Source: JANNUT01 sp046331425 (lineage in GTDB: Bacteria; Acidobacteriota; Polarisedimenticolia; J045). From it: 64,000 nt of DNA. The notes beneath the pieces are model-generated. The model was not told the DNA's origin and searched no databases. It saw nothing but the letters and a program-made list of their open reading frames with translations. Both the position numbers and the translations under genes were made by a program. The stretch is taken from positions 62,001 through 126,000 of the forward strand of contig JAXLQU010000002.1 in the NCBI GenBank assembly GCA_046331425.1. Reading direction: 5' to 3'. This document shows, in pieces, positions 18,001-25,497 of the stretch. How positions within the stretch are numbered: position 1 is the first letter of the stretch; each line of letters starts with the position of its first letter.

Positions 18001-20817
18001 CTCGACCCACTCAACGACATCGATGGCGACGGAATCTGCGGCAACCTCGATAACTGTCCGAACCTAGCCAACCCAACGCAAGCCAACGCCGATGGCGATA
18101 CCAAAGGCGACGCCTGCGACTGTGCACCGACCAACAGCGCGATCTTCCAGAGTCCATCGACCGTGGACAACTCGGTGCGAATCGGCGCCAACAAGCAAAC
18201 GATCACCTGGAACGCTCAATCCAGCGCGTCGAGCTACAACATCTACAAAGGGAGGGTGAGAGCGGGTGGCGATTTCAGCCATCACACCTGTCATCAACTG
18301 GGGCTGACCACTCCCAGCGGCAGCGACTCGTTCGTGCCTGCCAGCGGCGAGCTTTTCTACTACCTGGTCGGTAACGAGAACTGTTTCGGCAAAGGCTCGC
18401 TCGGACAAGCCAGCAGCGGAACGCCGCGCGCGGCCCCCGATGGTTGCCCCGACGGCGACACCGACGGCGTGCGTGACCTCGTCGACAACTGCCCCACCGC
18501 CAACAACCCATCGCAGGTCGATTCCGACCGAGACGCTCTGGGCGATGTCTGCGACATCTGCCCACTGGACGGACTCAACGACCAGGATAGCGACGGTCGC
18601 TGCGCCAACGTCGACAACTGTCCGACGATCGCCAATGCCAGCCAACTCAACGCGGATGGCGACCTGTTCGGCGATGCCTGCGATGTCTGTCCGCTCGACG
18701 CGCTCAACGACAACGACGCGGACGGCGCGTGCGGCAATCTCGACAACTGCCAGAACCTGGCCAACCCGAGCCAATCCAACGCCGACGGCGACATCAAAGG
18801 GGACGCCTGCGATTGTGCGCCGAACGATGCGACGGTGTTCGACAAGCCCGCGGCGCTCGACAACTCGGTGCGCTTTGCAACAAACAAGACCTCGTTGACA
18901 TGGACCGCGAGGAGCGGCGTGCAGACATACAGCGTCTACAAAGGACGCGTCCGTCGCGCGAGCGACTACTACCGGCACACCTGTCACCAACTCGGCCTCA
19001 CCACCAACAGCGCCAGTGACAGCACGCTGCCGGCGGCGGGCGAAGCGTTCTATTACCTGGTCGATACCGAGAACTGCTTCGGCAAGGGCGGATTTGGAAA
19101 CGCGAGCAACGGCACGCCGCGCCCCGCCTCCGATAGCTGCCCCGATGCCGATGCCGACGGGATTCGTGATCTGGTCGACAACTGCCCGACCGCCAGCAAC
19201 GCGTCGCAAGCGGATGTCGATCGCGACGGCACCGGCGATGCCTGTGAAGGCGGGATCGATACCGACGGGGACGGTGTTCCCGACAGCATCGATAACTGTC
19301 CGCTGGTCGCCAACCCGACACAGAAAGACACCAACCACGATGGCCAGGGCGATGCCTGCGAAGACCTTACCGGCGATACCGATGCAGACGGGGTACCGAA
19401 TCAGATCGACAACTGCCCGACCGTGCCGAACACGCCGCAAACCGACATCGACGGCGATGACACCGGCGATGTTTGCGACACCGACAAAGACGGCGACAAC
19501 GTGCTCGACGGCAGCGACAACTGCCCGTTGAACTTCAATCCGACACAAGCCGATCTCGATCTTGACGGCGTTGGTGATGCCTGCGATACCGACGCCGATG
19601 GCGACACGGTGTTCGACACCATCGACAACTGCCTCCGTTTGGCCAACACCGATCAACTCGATTTCGACGGTGACAACAGCGGGGACGCTTGCGATAACGA
19701 CGACGACAACGATGGCGCGCTCGAGCCGGGCGACAATTGCCCGCTTGCCCGCAATCCCGATCAAGCGGATGCCGATAGCGACGGTACCGGCGACGTCTGC
19801 GAGCGTGACGGTGTACCGCGCATCTCGATGGTGAAGCGCGTGCAGGCTTTCGGTGCCTGGTTCTCGATGACACCGTATGAGGGGGCGGCCACACTGTTGC
19901 AGACGCGCTGGCGCGTCAGCACCGCGGACGGTGCCGCCTTCGATGCGAACGTAATCTGGGATGTCACGCAGAACGTTGTGCCGCTCACGGAGATCCGTGC
20001 GCTGTACGCAGCCAAACGCGAGAGCGGTCCGCTTTATGTGCGGGTGCAGTACCAGGACGCCTCGGGCTGGTCACCCGAGTCGCCGAGCTATCCCTTCACC
20101 GGCGTACCGCTTCCACCGGAGACCGGCGCGCTCGGCGCACGCCCTGGAGTTGTCGAGTTGTACGACACGCTCGATGGCCCCGACGTCACACAGCAGACGC
20201 GTCCCGACAATCTCGATCGGGGTGGCTTGTTCTGGTCGGCCACTCTGTCGGAACCGACACAGATTACGAACCGCTATTTCGCTCTCAAGAGTCGTGGCGC
20301 CGAGCATCCGCTCTCGGGCGCACGCGCGCGCGCGCAAACCGCGCTGGTCCTTTCCCAGGCCGACTCCTACGTGGAGGTAACGGTCAACCCGCAATCGGCC
20401 AACTCCGACTACGACTTCAGCTTCGGGCCGCGTTCGAGCGGCGTGGGAAACAGCCATCGGTCGTATCGCTGCAAGGTCGAACGTCAGACGGGCGGCCGCG
20501 ACACGCTGCGTTTCAACAAGTGGTACGACGGCGCCAAAGGAAACACCGTTGCGAGCGTCGATCTGACGTTGCCGCCACCGCCGTGGTCGTTCCGGTGCGA
20601 AGTGACCACCGAAGGAGCGAACGTCCGCTTGCGTGCGTACTTCTGGAACGGCAGTGCCTGGGAACTGAAGACCCAATTCCTCGACAACGGTGCCTCGGGA
20701 CAGCCGAGCTGGGACGGGACGCCGCGCATCCTGTCCGCAGGCCGCGCGGTGGTCAGTCACGAAAAGGAAGGGAGCGACCGCTTCGAGGAAGTGAAGGCCG
20801 GGCGCATTCTCCCCTGA
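15016..20817 (+). CDS. Giant secreted subtilisin-like protease with TSP3 repeats
   Basis: 1933 residues. A TTG start after AGGGAA gives a signal peptide (cleavage near VWA-GP); a GTG four codons on is an alternative. Residues of about 35-150 resemble an inhibitor-type propeptide. The S8 domain (about 170-515) has a full triad: D188 in AHVDTGV, H243 in WDGHGT and S457 in NGTSAS. A Ca-binding-like insert rich in Asp/Asn (GIDDDNNGFIDD) precedes His243. From about 520 to 1600 there are many D-x-D-x-D-G-x-x-D-N-C-P thrombospondin type 3 repeats, interrupted by three ~100-residue Fn3-like modules (from about 690, 1050 and 1275, each with YNVYKGR-like starts and FYYLV ends). The last ~330 residues are a beta-rich, lectin-like region. 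It is probably a Ca-rigidified surface or released protease. Confidence 0.9.
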   Translation: MRSRVPPLFRIVLFLAASCAAVWAGPVADPLLTPDLQTAAAKTAVGELVPVLAVLDLSAAGATPPEVDPNELPPVWWLKQRAQRAGAAVSDYLAQAELLGQAKNVRLLWVANVVRADIDPSLLATLAQLPGVLYLSLDVEVANNEWNDGDQSGPNLSATINQSLRDLKVDKVWQMGYTGKNVVIAHVDTGVFRTHPDLADHIWNNADEIPGNGIDDDNNGFIDDVRGWNFKDNNNNPNDWDGHGTLTAGISTGDGHQGTQTGVAPDAELMILARGTTESSIWSAIQYAIDNGASLIQQAVTVAWGDSPRPNYPQWRTVGESELAAGIIHINSGGNRGASQAQHPIPYNVSAPANNPPPRLHTAQSLIGRLGSTLAIANIPVGGNTISGTSPFGPSEWTDIKGIVDPSYPYVMPSQFRDYPYQGGAQQGLLKPDLTAYGDGTTSTSGLSGYGTLNGTSASSAHAAGIVALMLEAKPNATPAQLAEALFATAVDRGPAGWDNRYGIGLIDAEKAVQRLLDPCAGQGGDVDADGICGNLDNCPTVSNASQTDTDLDGSGNACDPDDDNDTVLDGSDNCPLIANTSQANADGDLLGDACDSCPNDAQNDVDSDGICGNLDNCPTVSNASQANADGDLLGDACDPCPIDAQNDSDADGVCQNLDNCPAVANPTQTNSDGDARGDACDCAPGDAAVFTTPAALGSSVLFDTDHKTLTWSTQADAQSYNVYKGRISATEGFYRHTCFALGVTSPSALDNSDPALGQVFYYLVSAQNCFGESSLGNASSGTPRPSSDACLDGDSDGVRDLLDNCPVLSNTGQEDADRDAQGDVCDTCPFANPDDADSDGICGDLDNCPLVSNQSQSNNDGDALGDICDPDDDNDGALDLADNCPLIANPTQANADNDSLGDACDPCPGDTLNDGDGDGICGNLDNCPSVPNPTQANSDGDALGDVCDPCPADTINDNDGDGICGLVDNCPSIANPSQANSDGDALGNACDACPLDPLNDIDGDGICGNLDNCPNLANPTQANADGDTKGDACDCAPTNSAIFQSPSTVDNSVRIGANKQTITWNAQSSASSYNIYKGRVRAGGDFSHHTCHQLGLTTPSGSDSFVPASGELFYYLVGNENCFGKGSLGQASSGTPRAAPDGCPDGDTDGVRDLVDNCPTANNPSQVDSDRDALGDVCDICPLDGLNDQDSDGRCANVDNCPTIANASQLNADGDLFGDACDVCPLDALNDNDADGACGNLDNCQNLANPSQSNADGDIKGDACDCAPNDATVFDKPAALDNSVRFATNKTSLTWTARSGVQTYSVYKGRVRRASDYYRHTCHQLGLTTNSASDSTLPAAGEAFYYLVDTENCFGKGGFGNASNGTPRPASDSCPDADADGIRDLVDNCPTASNASQADVDRDGTGDACEGGIDTDGDGVPDSIDNCPLVANPTQKDTNHDGQGDACEDLTGDTDADGVPNQIDNCPTVPNTPQTDIDGDDTGDVCDTDKDGDNVLDGSDNCPLNFNPTQADLDLDGVGDACDTDADGDTVFDTIDNCLRLANTDQLDFDGDNSGDACDNDDDNDGALEPGDNCPLARNPDQADADSDGTGDVCERDGVPRISMVKRVQAFGAWFSMTPYEGAATLLQTRWRVSTADGAAFDANVIWDVTQNVVPLTEIRALYAAKRESGPLYVRVQYQDASGWSPESPSYPFTGVPLPPETGALGARPGVVELYDTLDGPDVTQQTRPDNLDRGGLFWSATLSEPTQITNRYFALKSRGAEHPLSGARARAQTALVLSQADSYVEVTVNPQSANSDYDFSFGPRSSGVGNSHRSYRCKVERQTGGRDTLRFNKWYDGAKGNTVASVDLTLPPPPWSFRCEVTTEGANVRLRAYFWNGSAWELKTQFLDNGASGQPSWDGTPRILSAGRAVVSHEKEGSDRFEEVKAGRILP
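16585..19803 (+). repeat. Thrombospondin type 3 repeat-coding tract
   Basis: Degenerate in-frame repeats encode D-x-D-G-[IV]-x-x-x-x-D-N-C-P-x-x-x-N-x-x-Q units, most with the DNA core GACAACTGCCC. Some neighbouring units are nearly identical (for example those starting near 16,600 and 16,845, and those at 17,760, 17,890 and 18,020), indicating internal duplication. Each unit contributes Asp-rich calcium sites and paired Cys. Three Fn3-like modules are embedded within the tract. Confidence 0.9.
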
Positions 20818-20823
20818 CGAGCG

Positions 20824-21504
20824 TTACGCCCCGCGTGGATCGAACAGGTAGCCGCGCGCGCGCACCGTTTGGATGTATTTCGGCGCTTCGGGGTCGTCCT
20901 CGATCTTGGTTCGCAAGGCGCGCACGAAGTTGTCGACGGTGCGCTTGGTGCCGCTGTAATCGCTACCCCAAACCTCTTCCAAGATCTTGCCGCGACCGAG
21001 AGCTTTGCCCGGCTGCGACAAGAAATATGCGAGCAGATCGAACTCCTTGGGTGTGAGGCGCAGCGGCTCGCCCTGTCGTGTGGCGGTGCGAGCCGCCAAG
21101 TCGACCACGAGTTCGCCGACGCGCACCGTTTCCGGCGGTCGCACGCGCCGCAGGCAAACCGCCACGCGAGTCAGCAGCTCACCCAGATCGAACGGCTTGG
21201 TCACGTAGTCGTCGGCGCCGCTGCGCAAACCGCGGATCTTGTCCTCGACACTGGTGCGTGCCGACAAGATGATCACTGGAATCAGGTGACCCTCGCGCCG
21301 TGCATGTTCCAGTACATACGAGCCGTCGAGTCCAGGCAGCATCAGATCGAGAATCATCAAGTCCAACGATTGCTCACGCACGATTTTCAGCGCGTCCTGC
21401 CCCCGAACGGCGGTGAGCACTTCGTAGCCATTCTTGCGCAGAACCAAGGCCAGCCCGTCGCGCAGCGACGAGTCGTCTTCTACTACCAAGATGCGGGCGC
21501 TCAT
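20824..21504 (-). CDS. OmpR/PhoB-family response regulator
   Basis: 226 residues. The receiver domain (1-118) has the acidic pair ED-D at 10-11, phosphoacceptor D53 in LMILDLMLPG, Thr/Ser in ILSAR and Lys in YVTKPFD. The C-terminal winged helix (about 130-222) has LTPKEFDLLAYFL and the RTVDNFVRALRTKIEDDP recognition helix typical of OmpR-like regulators. It is downstream of, and overlaps by four bases with, its partner kinase. Its position divergent from the phosphate porin and pst genes makes a phosphate-sensing PhoB role plausible, but the sequence does not distinguish this from other OmpR-type pairs. Confidence 0.9.
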   Translation of the reverse strand: MSARILVVEDDSSLRDGLALVLRKNGYEVLTAVRGQDALKIVREQSLDLMILDLMLPGLDGSYVLEHARREGHLIPVIILSARTSVEDKIRGLRSGADDYVTKPFDLGELLTRVAVCLRRVRPPETVRVGELVVDLAARTATRQGEPLRLTPKEFDLLAYFLSQPGKALGRGKILEEVWGSDYSGTKRTVDNFVRALRTKIEDDPEAPKYIQTVRARGYLFDPRGA

Positions 21505-22463
21505 GCTCGTTCCAGTGGGACGCTGATGTAAAAGCGTGTGCCGCGGCCTCGGCGAGGCATCGTGGCCAGACGGCCGCCGTGGGCGCGGGCGATCTCCTGC
21601 GCGATCGCCAGACCCAGACCCAAACCGCCGGGGTCGGGGCGATCCGGAGCGACATAGCGAAAGAACGGGTCGAACAAACGCTCGCCGACATCCGGCGGCA
21701 GGCCTGGTCCACGGTCGCAGACCGAGAAGATCACGCGACGCTGGAACGACTGAACCGTCAATTCGATCGGGCCGTCCGCACCGGCATATTTGATGGCGTT
21801 GTGGACCAAGTTGGCGATTGCCTCTGCAAATGCATCGAGATCTCCCGAAAAGATCGCGTCAGGGTGCCGTACCCGCAGCTTCAGTTGTGGCGGATGAGCG
21901 GTGAGGGTCAAGACGCGTTCGACCACCTCATGCACCGCGATCGGTGCGCGGCGATAGAAGCTCTTCGGCGAGCGAACCTGTCGCCAGGCCAACAACCGCT
22001 CGACCAACTCCTGCATTCGCCCCGTCTCGCGACGGATCGCTTCGAGCGAGAGACGCGCATCGGGGTCCTGCTGCTCGGTTTCGAGAATCTGGGTATGAAG
22101 GCGGATCCCCGCCAGCGGTGTGCGCAGTTCATGACTGATGTGCGATAGGAACGTCTCTTGGATCCGGGCCAACCGAGCCCCCCGCCGAGCCAGAAAAAAC
22201 AACAGAAACGACCCCGCGATCACCGAAACCGCGAACGTCACCACCAGGATGCCGAACACAAGCTCACGAACTTCCTGCCGCGTGATGATCGCGACAATCC
22301 CCAGAGCGGTCAGCACGGCGTTGGGGAGCACCACCACCAAAAGCAGCATCCGCACGAGCCAACGCAGGTTGACCTGCAGCGGGTCGCCGAGGGGTCGGCG
22401 CTTGTGTGGTTCGGCCGGGGAGGACACGTCGCGATTGTAGGCAGAGCGCGTCCGATCCGACAC
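21501..22463 (-). CDS. Membrane sensor histidine kinase
   Basis: 320 residues (GTG start; a second GTG 12 codons on is possible and neither has a strong ribosome site). Two membrane helices (about 36-60 and 68-92) with almost no periplasmic loop are followed directly by the DHp domain, with H111 in SHISHELRTPLAGI, and then the HATPase domain with N box (AIANLVHNAIKYA), G1 (CDRGPGLP), F box and G2 (GGLGLGLAI). With no extracellular sensor and no PAS domain it probably senses through the membrane or a partner protein. PhoR proteins often have such short loops but usually keep a PAS domain, so a PhoR assignment is only inferred from location. Confidence 0.88.
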   Translation of the reverse strand: MSDRTRSAYNRDVSSPAEPHKRRPLGDPLQVNLRWLVRMLLLVVVLPNAVLTALGIVAIITRQEVRELVFGILVVTFAVSVIAGSFLLFFLARRGARLARIQETFLSHISHELRTPLAGIRLHTQILETEQQDPDARLSLEAIRRETGRMQELVERLLAWRQVRSPKSFYRRAPIAVHEVVERVLTLTAHPPQLKLRVRHPDAIFSGDLDAFAEAIANLVHNAIKYAGADGPIELTVQSFQRRVIFSVCDRGPGLPPDVGERLFDPFFRYVAPDRPDPGGLGLGLAIAQEIARAHGGRLATMPRRGRGTRFYISVPLERA

Positions 22464-22542
22464 CGGGCCACTTCGATCCCGATTTCAGATGCGGGGAGCG
22501 GTGAAGCCGGTTTACAGTGCGACCAGAGATCGGGAGGACCGC

Positions 22543-22758
22543 GTGACTCGTTCGAGGCTTGTGGCACTGACATCGACCATGCTGTTGTTGGGCGCAGATC
22601 TTGCGTTCTCACACCCCGGCCACGGCGAGTCGGGGCAGGGCGGTACAGCAAGACACTATCTGACCGAGCCGTTGCATCTGGTGCCATGGCTCTTGATCGC
22701 GGTATTGGCCATCTCGACGCTGGTCTACCGGCGCAGGCGAAACGCGCGACGTCCGTAG
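22543..22758 (+). CDS. Small exported/membrane protein with His-rich segment
   Basis: A 71-residue protein from a GTG with GGGAGG five bases upstream. A signal-like hydrophobic stretch (LVALTSTMLLLGADLAF) is followed by SHPGHGESGQ, a short HYLTEPLHL segment, one membrane helix (VPWLLIAVLAISTLVY) and a basic tail RRRRNARRP. It resembles small uncharacterised proteins with an HPGHG motif that may bind metal. No family function can be assigned. It lies between the two-component pair and the phosphate porin. Confidence 0.6.
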   Translation: MTRSRLVALTSTMLLLGADLAFSHPGHGESGQGGTARHYLTEPLHLVPWLLIAVLAISTLVYRRRRNARRP

Positions 22759-22824
22759 CGCCCTTGTCACACATTGGTCGGGATGTGACCAGTGAATCGG
22801 TCGTATTCCGTCCATTACGGCCAG

Positions 22825-22842
22825 TTGTCACCACGCTGTGAC
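22825..22842 (+). promoter_or_regulatory. Pho-box-like direct repeat upstream of porin
   Basis: TTGTCAC-cacg-CTGTGAC: two 7-base half-sites at 11-base spacing, the layout bound by PhoB-type regulators (consensus CTGTCAT with 4-base spacers). A further TTGTCAC lies at 22764-22770. The site is about 80 bases before the porin start. Confidence 0.55.
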
Positions 22843-22919
22843 CCCTTCGTAGCACGTCGTTCACGCCTGGAGCTTTTGATGGCCACGGCGAAAACGGCAG
22901 AGATGCCTACGGAGGAGTG

Positions 22920-24275
22920 ATGAATCGTGTCTGTCAGTCATGGCGCCGCGCGAGGCGCGCCACCATCACCGTGCTCATGGCGCTGGTATCGATCGCAGCC
23001 GCACAAGCACAGGGCTTTTTCTATCAAGAGATAGCCAAAGACGGCCGGATCTTCGTGTTCAACGACATGGCGGCCTACGACAACTGGGTCAAGACCGGCG
23101 ATGCCGGAAAGTCGATCGTTCGGATCGGCGCCGGACCGAACGGCGAGACGATGGTCTTCGACACCGAAGAGGCGATCCACCTCTACAACTTCAAACACAA
23201 CGTCCCCGGCGAGGTGATCAAAAAGCCGGCGCCGCCCTTCGCCCCATCGATCGCTTGGAAGGACGGCAAAACGACTTTCAGCTTCGAGAAGGCACAGATC
23301 GTGTTGTCCAACCGAATCCAGGTGCGCTACACGCTCAACGATCCGGAGGACGAGACCAAGAACGCCAAGGGCTCTTTCAGGATCCGTCGCGCCAAGACCA
23401 AGTTCGAGGGCTGGGTCTACGTCCCATATTTCACCTATGAAGCCCAATTCGTCTGGACCGATCAAACCACTGGACCGGTGGAGTGGCTCTACTTCAACTA
23501 CGACGTGACCAAAGGGCGCAATCTGTTCAACGTCAAAGCGGGACAGTTCAAGGTGCCGTATGGCCGCGAGCAACTCACCTCATCGGGCTCGCAACAGTTT
23601 GTCGATCGTTCGCTGGTGAGTGACGAGTTCGCCAAGGGGGGCGATCAGGGAATGCAGTTCTCGGGCGGGCTTTTGAACAACAAGATCGATTGGCGTCTCG
23701 GTGTCTTCAACGGCAACGGGCGCAACAAGAGTGAGAACGACAACGTCCGCTATCAATACGATGCGCGCGTGACGTACCAGCCCTGGGGTGATGTCAAATA
23801 CTCCGAGAGTGATTTCGAAAGCACCGATCACCCGCTCTTGGCGATTGCCGGGCAGTGGGAACGGAACAACTTCACCGACACTCTGGCCGACGACAGCAAG
23901 AACTTCGACCAAACCCAGTGGGGCGGCGATGTGGTCTTCAAGTTCAAGGGCTTCAGTGCCTTCGGCGAGTATCACCGACGCACCCGTGAGCCGCAGCTGC
24001 CCGGCGTCGATGTCGACTCCGACGGTCTGGGGCTTCAGGTCGGGTACTTCTTCATCCCTCAGAAGTTCGAGGTCGCGCTGCGCCATGCCGAGTACGACCC
24101 GAACCTCGATCTGGACCGCAATACGCGCACCGAGGACGGCTTGGCGCTCAACTGGTTCATCAACAAGCACGCGCTAAAACTCCAGGGCGACCTGCGGCGG
24201 GTCAAGGACGAGGCCTTGGTGGCGAAGGTCGATACCACCACGGAAGCCAGGCTCCAACTGCAGTTCATCTTCTAG
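22920..24275 (+). CDS. Phosphate-selective porin (OprO/OprP family)
   Basis: 451 residues. A signal peptide ends near AQA-QG. After an unusual ~80-residue N-terminal domain, the beta-barrel starts near residue 125 (IQVRYTLND) with FRIRRAKTKFEGWVYVPYFTYEAQF, a hallmark of the OprP family, then FNVKAGQFKVPYGREQLTSS and QFVDRSLVSDEF. Alternating amphipathic strands run to a C-terminal Phe (LQFIF), the outer-membrane assembly signal. It lets phosphate or polyphosphate through the outer membrane to PstS. A GTG three bases upstream of the ATG is an alternative start; GGAGGA precedes both. Pho-box-like repeats upstream fit induction by phosphate limitation. Confidence 0.9.
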   Translation: MNRVCQSWRRARRATITVLMALVSIAAAQAQGFFYQEIAKDGRIFVFNDMAAYDNWVKTGDAGKSIVRIGAGPNGETMVFDTEEAIHLYNFKHNVPGEVIKKPAPPFAPSIAWKDGKTTFSFEKAQIVLSNRIQVRYTLNDPEDETKNAKGSFRIRRAKTKFEGWVYVPYFTYEAQFVWTDQTTGPVEWLYFNYDVTKGRNLFNVKAGQFKVPYGREQLTSSGSQQFVDRSLVSDEFAKGGDQGMQFSGGLLNNKIDWRLGVFNGNGRNKSENDNVRYQYDARVTYQPWGDVKYSESDFESTDHPLLAIAGQWERNNFTDTLADDSKNFDQTQWGGDVVFKFKGFSAFGEYHRRTREPQLPGVDVDSDGLGLQVGYFFIPQKFEVALRHAEYDPNLDLDRNTRTEDGLALNWFINKHALKLQGDLRRVKDEALVAKVDTTTEARLQLQFIF

Positions 24276-24327
24276 TCTTCGGACCACGGAACAGGAGAGG
24301 GCGGAGGCCGGCCGGCCCCGCCCAGAC

Positions 24328-24345
24328 CTGTCACATCGTCGTCAC
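24328..24345 (+). promoter_or_regulatory. Pho-box-like direct repeat upstream of pstS (distal)
   Basis: CTGTCAC-atcg-TCGTCAC: 7-base half-sites at 11-base spacing, very close to the PhoB consensus. It lies just after a GC-rich hairpin (24299-24323, GGGCGG..CCGCCC) that may end the porin transcript, so pstS probably has its own promoter here. Confidence 0.65.
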
Positions 24346-24391
24346 TCGAGCCCCCTAGACTCCCTGTCATCGGGGCTACACCGGGGCCGGT

Positions 24392-24431
24392 TGTTCACAC
24401 CGTTGTCGCAGGAGCGTCACAGGCGGGTGAC
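24392..24431 (+). promoter_or_regulatory. Four-fold 11-bp-phased Pho-box-like array upstream of pstS (proximal)
   Basis: Heptads TGTTCAC, TTGTCGC, GCGTCAC and GGGTGAC begin at 24392, 24403, 24414 and 24425, exactly 11 bases apart. The match to the PhoB heptad weakens towards the 3' end. It ends 65 bases before the pstS start. Tandem phased heptads are how PhoB-type regulators line up on phosphate promoters. Confidence 0.5.
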
Positions 24432-24496
24432 TTGCACCCGTCGGAATGGACGGCGATGACGGGTGGAAATCACGGTCGAAAAGGAGACCTCGAAAC

Positions 24497-25474
24497 ATGA
24501 AACTCACGTCACTAAGCAGCGTGCTTTTGTTGGTTGCCGCCGGAAGTACCGCCGCGCTCGCGCAAGCGGTCGTCGTCGACAAGTTGATCCCTCAATACAA
24601 GCCGAGCTCCGGTGTGTCGGGCAGTTTGAAGAGCGAAGGCTCCGACACCATGAATAACGAAATGACTCTTTGGGCCGAGTCGTTCCAGAAGTTCTATCCC
24701 AGCGTGAAGATCGAGATCCAAGGCAAGGGCTCGTCGACGGCGCCGCCTGCGCTGGAGGCCGGAACGGCCCAATTCGGCCCGATGTCGCGCGAGATGAAGG
24801 CGGAAGAAGTCGACAAGTTCGAGAAGAAGTACGGGTACAAGCCGACCTCGGTGAAGACTTCGATCGACATGCTGGCGGTCTACGTGCACAAGGACAATCC
24901 GTTGCAATGTCTGTCGTTGCAACAAGTCGATGCGATCTTCTCCAAGACCCGTCGCGGTGGTTCGTCGAAGGAGATCAAGACCTGGGGCGATCTGGGGCTG
25001 AAGGGCGAATGGGCCAACAAGCCGATCAGCCTGTACGGACGCAACAGCGCTTCGGGGACCTACGGGTACTTCAAAGAACACGCGCTGTTCAAGGGTGATT
25101 ACAAGGACAGCGTCAAGGAGCAGCCCGGTTCGTCGGCGGTGGTGCAGGCCGTGGCCAGCGACAAGTTTGCTGTCGGCTATAGCGGCATCGGCTACAAGAC
25201 CGCCGACGTGAAAGCAGTGTCGATCGCCGCCAAAGACGGCGCTGAGTGCGTCGCCGCCGACATCGAGCATGCCTACAACGGTACCTATGCCCTGGCGCGC
25301 TTCCTCTATATCTACGTGAACAAGCAGCCGAACCAGCCGCTCGACCCGCTGCGCAGTGAGTTCCTTTCCTACGTCTTGAGCTTCCAAGGGCAAGAGGCGG
25401 TTACCAAGGACGGTTACTTCCCCCTGACAGCCAAGGTTCTCGAGGCGGAGCGACAGAAGCTCGGACTGAAGTAA
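24497..25474 (+). CDS. pstS: Phosphate-binding periplasmic protein PstS
   Basis: 325 residues from the ATG preceded by AAGGAG. A signal peptide (cleavage near ALA-QA) is followed by a type II periplasmic binding fold. Phosphate-contact signatures are visible: LKSEGSDTMNNEMTLWAESF, GKGSSTAPPALEAG-x-AQFGPMSREM, SIDMLAVYVHKDNPL, YGRNSASGTYGYFKEH and GSSAVVQAV. It feeds the PstCAB permease encoded next. The 23-base gap to pstC and two Pho-box-like clusters upstream indicate a phosphate-starvation operon. Confidence 0.95.
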   Translation: MKLTSLSSVLLLVAAGSTAALAQAVVVDKLIPQYKPSSGVSGSLKSEGSDTMNNEMTLWAESFQKFYPSVKIEIQGKGSSTAPPALEAGTAQFGPMSREMKAEEVDKFEKKYGYKPTSVKTSIDMLAVYVHKDNPLQCLSLQQVDAIFSKTRRGGSSKEIKTWGDLGLKGEWANKPISLYGRNSASGTYGYFKEHALFKGDYKDSVKEQPGSSAVVQAVASDKFAVGYSGIGYKTADVKAVSIAAKDGAECVAADIEHAYNGTYALARFLYIYVNKQPNQPLDPLRSEFLSYVLSFQGQEAVTKDGYFPLTAKVLEAERQKLGLK

Positions 25475-25497
25475 GGACTACCGATTACGGGAAAGGC

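Noticed and set aside
18064..19764. 566-residue antisense frame in the subtilase repeats
   Set aside because: Periodic Val/Gly/Ala pattern merely mirrors the TSP3 repeats on the plus strand.
16585..19803. CRISPR or DNA satellite in the repeat-rich stretch
   Set aside because: Repeats are in-frame, degenerate and protein-coding (TSP3 units), not identical repeats with unique spacers.
20824..22463. Naming the two-component pair phoB/phoR outright
   Set aside because: The kinase has no PAS domain and the regulator has no PhoB-specific mark that I can verify; only its location supports the link.
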